Assembly (NCBI RefSeq): GCF_001659605.2
Contig: NC_035162.2
Coordinates: 28,635,526 to 28,699,525, forward strand
Source: Manihot esculenta
Lineage: Eukaryota > Streptophyta > Magnoliopsida > Malpighiales > Euphorbiaceae
Direction of reading: 5' to 3'
DNA length: 64,000 nt
In this document: one piece after another, positions 58,278-64,000 of the stretch
Layout: each line of letters starts with the position of its first letter
How positions within the stretch are numbered: the stretch's first letter is position 1
Position numbers and translations under genes: made by a program
Notes under the pieces: model-generated
Seen by the model: the letters and a program-made list of their open reading frames with translations, nothing else
Told to the model about the DNA's origin: nothing
The model's database searches: none

Positions 58278-61200
58278 TGTAATGACCCGAAAATCGGACT
58301 GTTATCGGCGCTAGGGTTCAGATTGACTTAAGGTCGCTGGAGCCCGTAGTAAGCCTACTATAAATCCTATTACACCTGATATAATCCTATACATGATCAC
58401 ACAAGTATATAAAATATTTCCATTTCATTAACTAAAACTCAACATGTGCATGTATCATAACTAAAAAACATAAAACCCATACTAGAGCCCTCATCAAATT
58501 CTCTAGTATGATTAATATTACATGCCTTAAGCTTGGTTCAAACATAGCTTATACTTTAAAACTTTTACATAAAAAGATCATAAACAAGGGATTATAAAAG
58601 AAAACTCGGACAAAGCACAATTCTAATCCACGAAATGAATTACATGTCCACAGTTATACTATTATAATAGAACTATACCATACAACACTATTGATCTACC
58701 GAGCTAACTCTGGTCCTGCAAGTCTAGCATTAGGGAAAAGGGATAAGCTACAATAGCTTAGTGAGCATAAACATAAACAAAAGTCGTTTAATAAAATATA
58801 TGATCGTATGAATGCGTCACAACACAAACAATTCACATCAAGATGGACTTGTCGCCAATAACTCTCTATAAATTCCAGTAGTGCCCAACTCATAATGGGT
58901 GCTCCTCAGGACTTCCTCTTAAATATAACATAATATATTCATAGTGCCAGGGGTATAGAATGGGTCTCAACCTGGACTTTTGTGTCCGTCATAACATATC
59001 ATAACATGCTCGAGGGATAGTGGTTCATCCAACATCCATCCACAACAAGAATAAATTGTGTAATGCATCATATTCGTGAATTCTAATGCAAAAAAAAATC
59101 TAATCATATATATATGGCATTCATGATGCATGAGCATGCTTAAAACATTTGATTTCTTTAAAGTAATAGTTTAGTTTAGGTCTACTCACCTCTGTCTGAT
59201 GCAAGCCTAGCTCTGAAGCAGTTGTCTTACTACTGACCTCTACGGTCTCCTAATTTCGATCCTCTTTAAGGAAACTGACTCGCGGTTGTCGAAGCCGGTC
59301 AAAAATAACCTTTCTGGTTATCAACAATTTGCAACTGCAGATAGTGGTGAAAGGATCGAATCCACAGAGAATTGAGAACTCACCTATTTCTCTTTTTATG
59401 ACCAAGAAAATAAACTGAAACGATAATAAACTAAAAATGAGATAAAAACTGGAAGCGGGATAAAACGAGATAAACTGAAATTGGGATCAAAACTGTCAAT
59501 AAAATAACAGGGGGAGTTTGGGATTGATTGTAGTAAAGTAATAATGAGAACAATAATGGAAAGCAAATAATTAAATAAAGAGTAACCAATAATGAGAAAG
59601 CTCTAGTTGAAGTATTGGATCCACTTTAGTTGTTGGGATTGATCATTGACACTTAGTTTCTTTTAATTGATTCAATAGATTAGTTATGGAGATGGAAGAC
59701 GCTTCTCACCACCATGTCTCTCCTTATGATTAAACCAATTAGGGAATGTCCTCTAATTAATTACTAATGAACAAATTGCCAAGGAACGTCCTTGGGCCTT
59801 AGGCATCTAACAATTGTTAATTGCATGAAGAAAGAGAGAGATCCAATCCTAACTACTCAAACGCATGAGATGTTGCTAGATCATACAATTTCCTTGGTTT
59901 TTACACCAAGTATTCTTATGTTTGAATAACTCAAGCAATTACGGACTTAAATCATCCAAACTAACATATTATTACTTTGCAATCAAGAATCAACGTAGAT
60001 CTAAAGAACAAAGCAATATTGAAATCAAGCATGAAATTGCATGAATATTGAACAACCAAAAGTTTAACAATGTTTGATCAAGTCTCCCAATCCATATAAC
60101 AACTAAAGTATCACCTAATCTTCAACTAGAATAAAAGATTTCAGCCTTTCATGGCTGAAACAAAACCAAAAATAAAAGAAAAGAAGAAAGGTAGAAGAAG
60201 AGATGTGAATTTCGTAGGTGTCTCCCAAGGGGGCTTAAAGGTTGTGTGGAGGCTACTTCTGTGTCTTTTTATAGTTGAAAGTGCTGCCCTAGGTCATACT
60301 TGCTTCCTAATTAGTGAAGAGGCTGCCCAAAGTGCTAAAAAGAAAAGAACTGCGTTGCAAATTCTCCGGAAGGAAGGAGGCGCGCGGATCAGGCTTCAGA
60401 AGAGGAAGGATGCTCGCGGATTGCAGAAGAGGAAGTGGAGCGCAGTCATTGAATGCAGAAGGGAAAGTGAATCTGTCCAGTCTTTCCTTTTTAGGTGGAG
60501 CCTTTGTTTGAATTTTGAATGCTGAACGCAGAAGAGGCAAGTGCGTCTTCATGAGATCTTGCTGCCTAAATAGGAAGATTTGACTGCTGCAGTGTGTGCA
60601 TATCTTTGAATGAGGAAAGAAAGATCTGCTATTTGAATTTCAAATAATCTTCTGACTGAGCTTTCCTTATTTGCTTTTGCTTCTGCACTTCCCTTATTTG
60701 AGGACTTTCCTTTTCTGAAAACTTTCCTTATTTGATACTTTCCATAATTGGCTTCACCTTCTGAATAAGGAAAGAAGAATCTGTAATTTGAATTTCAAAG
60801 AATCTGTTGATTGCGCTTTCCTTTTCTGGCACTTTCCTTATCAGAAAACTTTCCTTATTTAGCACTTTCCATATTTGAAAACTTTCCTTTTTTGGCACTT
60901 TTCATATTTGGCACTTTTTGGCAGTTTTAAGAGCATTTTCTCCAGATTGTCTCTTTACACCTAATATCTGCAAAACATGATTAAAACCACAAAATTAGGT
61001 AGAAAAGGTGTAAATAAACATCAATAAGATCATGATAATATGGACTAAAATATGCTCTATCAGAAACACCAACACATCAACAAAGAAGAGATTTTGGGAA
61101 AGGAGGGATGAGCTCTGAAGATCATAAAAACTAGAACTCGAAAAATGATTCCAAAAGCTAGAACTTGAAAAATCAAACTCGATTTGTGAAGAAGAAGGGC

Positions 61201-61491
61201 AGGGGACTCACCTATGCTCGAAATGAAGAAAAAGTTCTCTCCTTTTCAGGCAAAGCCCCTTTTATAAGTGGCTAGAGAAGCCACCTTCAAGGACCGAACT
61301 TGAAGGTTTGGCGGCCGAACCTTAAATCTTTTCTAAAACTCTTTTTTTTAACACATCATAAAATGTTTCCAATTCACTTTATAAAAATCCATTTTACCCT
61401 TCTAAAGTTTCTAGTTTTGAGATTTCAAAATCCAATGGAGATTTCGTCGGAAATTTGAAATTCTGACACTGGAGTTTAGCCGGGTATTACA
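58278..61491 (-). repeat. Left LTR of element D, split by a solo LTR
   Basis: 58278-59275 and 61068-61491. It keeps the family blocks GTGAGCATAAAC, GTGCCAGGGG(T)ATAGAATGGG, ATATTCGTGAATTCTAATGC and TAGCCGGGTATTACA but is diverged and has lost most of the second half, including most of the TTCGGCGGCCGAA repeats (one remnant near 61310). Confidence 0.78.
59276..61062 (-). mobile_element. Solo LTR inside the LTR of element D
   Basis: 1787 bp, TGACTCGCGGTTGTCGAAGC to GCTCTATCA, flanked by the 5-bp duplication GAAAC (59271-59275 and 61063-61067). Same family and orientation as the solo LTR at 10825; its CA end is intact. It has several ACTTTCCTTATTTG-like repeats near 60660-60900. Confidence 0.87.
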
Positions 61492-62453
61492 TTCTTACCC
61501 CCTTAAGAACATTCATCCTCGAATGTTCAACCATACAAGAAAATATAGCATATGCATCAAGAAAACACAGACAACTATCTATAACTTACTTCAAAAGAGA
61601 TGAGGGTACTGCCTAAGTATCAATTCTCTAGTCTCTCAGGTAAACTCTTCCAAATTATGGTGATTTTATAAAACTTCTACCTTCATGATTTCTTTGTTTC
61701 TCAGCTTTAGGATCTGCGTGTCTATGATTTGTACTGGTTGCTCAATATAGGTGAGATCTCCTAGGATCTCTACATCAAACTCACTAAGAACCTTGCCCGG
61801 ATCTGGCATGAATTTTTATAGTATAGAAACATGGAAAATCGGATGGATTCTCTCCATGGAAGCATGTGAATCTAACTTTTAAGATACATTCCTAATTTTT
61901 TGCAAGAATTCAAAGGGTCCGATGTACCTTGGAGCTAGTTTACATTTCTTTCCAAACTGAATAACCCTTTTTATAGGAGACACCTTAAGCAATACCATAT
62001 GTCCTTGCTAAAAGACAAATTGTTTTCTACGGATGTTTGCATAGCTCTTTTGCCTGCTCACATCTGTTCTGATTCTTTCTTTGGTGATGGAGACCACCAT
62101 GTTGGTGATCTCTACCAATTCTAGCCCTGCTAAAACCCTTTCTCCTACTTCTTCCTAATAGAAAACCGACCTGCTCTTCCTCCCATATAAAGCTTCATAA
62201 AGGGCCATCCCAATGCTAGCATGGTAATTGTTATTGTAGGCAAACTCCACCAGTGGTAGGTGTTGCCTCCAACAACCTCCAAAGTCTAGCACACACATCC
62301 TTAACATGTCCTCTATAGTTTGGATGTTCTTTTCTGATTGTCCATCAGTCTATTGATGAAAAGCAGTGCTAACATCTAACCTTATGCCCATAGCATTATG
62401 CAGACTTTGCCAAAACCTTGAGGTAAATTAGGTCCCCTGTCTGATACTATAGA
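61492..62453 (-). pseudogene. Pol 3' end of element D (integrase and chromodomain region)
   Basis: The minus strand aligns with 30060-30950 of B: CAATACCATATGTCC for CAATACCAGATCCCC, TTATTGTAGGCAAACTCCAC and AAAGTCTAGCACACACAT are nearly shared. Stops and indels prevent any long frame. It ends abruptly at CTGTCTGATACTATAGA where element E starts. Confidence 0.78.
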
Positions 62454-63165
62454 TGTAACGACCCAGAAATCGGACCGCTACCGGCGCTAGGATCCAGATC
62501 GGCTTAAGGCCGCCGGGACCCGTAGCAAGCCAAACATTCATCTTATATACCTATTTAATCCCATACATGATCAACAATTACATAAAAATTTTAAAACTTT
62601 CTCATTTAATCATTCATTCCTTCATTCATACTTTCATTCATTCACTAAGCTTAACCTGTGCATGCACAAATTATAACATACATTAAGCTTGGTTTACAAT
62701 AATCATCATTAAACATTTAAGATCATGTACTAGAAAGGGATTAACATTCATACTATTGTCAAGCATAATCTCTAAACTTCCATAAGCATTATTACATTAC
62801 ATTACATTACATTTCTATACTATACTTTTATATTACATCATAATCATGTCTACATCTAGCTATTATAATAACATAACTCTACTCCTGCTGACCTCCTAGT
62901 CTACCCTGTACCTGCAAACCTAGGGGTTAAGGGAGAGGGGTGAGCTATAAAGCCCAGTGAGCAAAATAATAACATATTCAATTTATATTTCATGCTTTCA
63001 TGAAATGCAACACAGCACAAACAAATCACATCAAGGATGGACTTGTCACCAATAGTCCTCAACATAGTCCAATCATGCCAGGGGCGTAGAATGGGCCTCA
63101 CTGGTCTTTCTCTTACCATAGCATAACATAACATAACATTCCGACTATGCCAGGGGCGTAGAATG
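62454..63165 (-). mobile_element. Element E: left LTR, first 712 bases, cut by element F
   Basis: It starts TGTAACGACCCAGAAATC inside D's integrase region; the preceding ATAGA is its candidate target duplication, to be matched beyond the window. It carries E-specific CATT repeats (62605-62645) and the AACCTGTGCATGCAC variant also seen in C's left LTR. It stops at CAGGGGCGTAGAATG where F begins. Confidence 0.82.
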
Positions 63166-64000
63166 TGTAACGACCCGAAAATCGGACCGCTACCGGCGCT
63201 AGGATCCAGATCGGCTTAAGGCCGCCGGGACCCGTAGCAAGCCTGACATAAACCTGTAAACCTGTATAATCCCATACATGATTAACAACATGCATAAAAA
63301 TTTAAACTTTTCTTTCATACATCCAACTCAACCTGAACATACATTACATAACCATAATCATGACCCCTCTGTGGGATCTCAACAATGCCCCAATGAGCAC
63401 TATAACATGAGATGAGTTGGCTTACATCTGTATCATCAAATATCTAAGATCATGCATCAACAAGGGATTACAATACTCATAGGGTCAGGCACATCTATAA
63501 CCTCAATATACCTCATTACATAACATACTGTAATTTCTTAATTTTACATCATAGTACAATTGTCATGTCCACAATGTAACTATTACATAGACATACTTCA
63601 AAACTCTGGCTAACCTTCTGGTCTACCCTGTACCTGCACAGCTGGGGTTAGGGGAGAGGGGTGAGCTACAAAGCCCAGTGAGCAGAATAGTGAAATCATA
63701 TAATAAAATTTCATGCTTTCATGAAATGCAACATATCACAACAAATCACATCTCGGATGGTATTGTCACCAATAGTCCTCTACATAGTCTAACTGTGCCG
63801 GGACGTAGAATGGGTACAACCGGTCTTTCTCTTAACATAACATATCATACAGTCCAACTGTGCCAGGGACGTAGAATGGGTACAACCTGGACTTCCTCTT
63901 ACATCGTGCCAGGGACGTAGAATGGGTACAACCTGGACTTCCATACCATATCATGCCATAACATCATCATATCATATGAGGACTAAAGGATCATCCAATG
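63166..64000 (-). mobile_element. Element F: left LTR, first 835 bases, running off the window
   Basis: TGTAACGACCCGAAAATCGG follows GAATG (candidate target duplication 63161-63165). It is almost identical to the first part of the right LTRs of C and B, sharing TTCTTAATTTTACATC with C. As it is nested in E, in D, in T2, it is the youngest event at this end. Confidence 0.85.

Larger units (their letters stand above)
58278..62453 (-). mobile_element. Element D: decayed chromovirus-type copy inserted in the T2 RT gene
   Basis: The left LTR starts TGTAATGACCCGAAAATC at 58278 after GATAT (likely target duplication) and ends GGGTATTACA at 61491. It is split by a solo LTR at 59276-61062 and shortened to about 1.4 kb. 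Internal sequence 61492-62453 begins with the PPT (CTTAAGGGGGTAAGAA on the minus strand) and aligns with the last ~950 bases of B and C pol. Element E interrupts it at 62454. The right LTR is beyond the window. Confidence 0.82.

Noticed and set aside
60151..60525. 124-codon open frame (and its relative near 11985) inside the solo LTRs
   Set aside because: Non-coding LTR sequence; the corresponding frame is not preserved between the two solo LTRs.
1..64000. Naming a species
   Set aside because: Only repeat sequence is present and I cannot search; anything more specific than a eudicot-type plant would be a guess.

Overview
Kind of DNA. This is a gene-poor, repeat-dense stretch of a eudicot-type plant nuclear genome. 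The evidence is: plant-type Ty3/gypsy chromovirus and Tat/Athila-like LTR retrotransposons, initiator-Met-tRNA primer sites, a plant CACTA (En/Spm) transposon with spliced transposase genes, GT-AG introns, and AT-rich spacers. I cannot name the species from sequence alone. I see no complete host gene, rRNA or tRNA gene.

Layout. (1) 1-14,961: a plus-strand Tat-like gypsy relic, "T1" (gag scraps, a 16 x ~70-bp array, PPT, 3' LTR). It is cut by three insertions: a minus-strand gypsy LTR with adjoining gag (1-~1775), an 8.5-kb chromovirus-type element "A" (2257-10777, TSD GAAGC), and a solo LTR (10825-12629, TSD GAAGC). (2) 14,962-21,764: AT-rich spacer with a tandem duplication, a palindromic GGTGCA minisatellite, a TIR element and a Copia-like LTR. 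(3) 21,765-50,981: one CACTA transposon (TIR CACTACAAGA, TSD AAA), about 9.4 kb without its insert. It holds two palindromic minisatellite arrays around captured antisense exons of a plant MFS transporter, a tnpD-type transposase gene and a second En/Spm-type gene. The tnpD gene is split by a 19.8-kb insert: gypsy element "B" (27653-47495, TSD GCTCA), whose right LTR is itself split by element "C" (36185-46053, TSD GTGAA). (4) 50,982-55,129: AT-rich spacer with a decayed Copia-like LTR, a second TIR element and a 255-bp duplication. (5) 55,130-64,000: a second Tat-like element "T2" (LTR, duplicated leader, gag-PR-RT pseudogene) cut by chromovirus copy "D". D carries a solo LTR in its own LTR and is cut by "E", and E's LTR is cut by "F", which runs off the window.

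How it works together. A-F are one family: LTR about 2.2 kb, TGTAACGACC...GGGTATTACA in window orientation. All six lie in the same orientation, with genes on the minus strand, a tRNA-iMet PBS next to the right LTR and a G-rich PPT next to the left LTR. C has a nearly complete gag-PR-RT-RH-IN frame, with a nonsense codon before the chromodomain and a Gly-to-Arg change beside an integrase catalytic Asp. B is the same element broken by three stops and a frameshift. A keeps an open gag and near-identical LTRs but has a ruined pol, as expected of a non-autonomous copy moved in trans. The relative ages read from nesting are: T1, T2 and CACTA older; then A, B, D; then C, E and the solo LTRs; F younger than E.

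Most notable: the captured MFS exons framed by hairpin-forming arrays inside the CACTA element, the gag-only element A, the mismatched LTR pair of C, and the four-to-five-deep nested stack at the right end.
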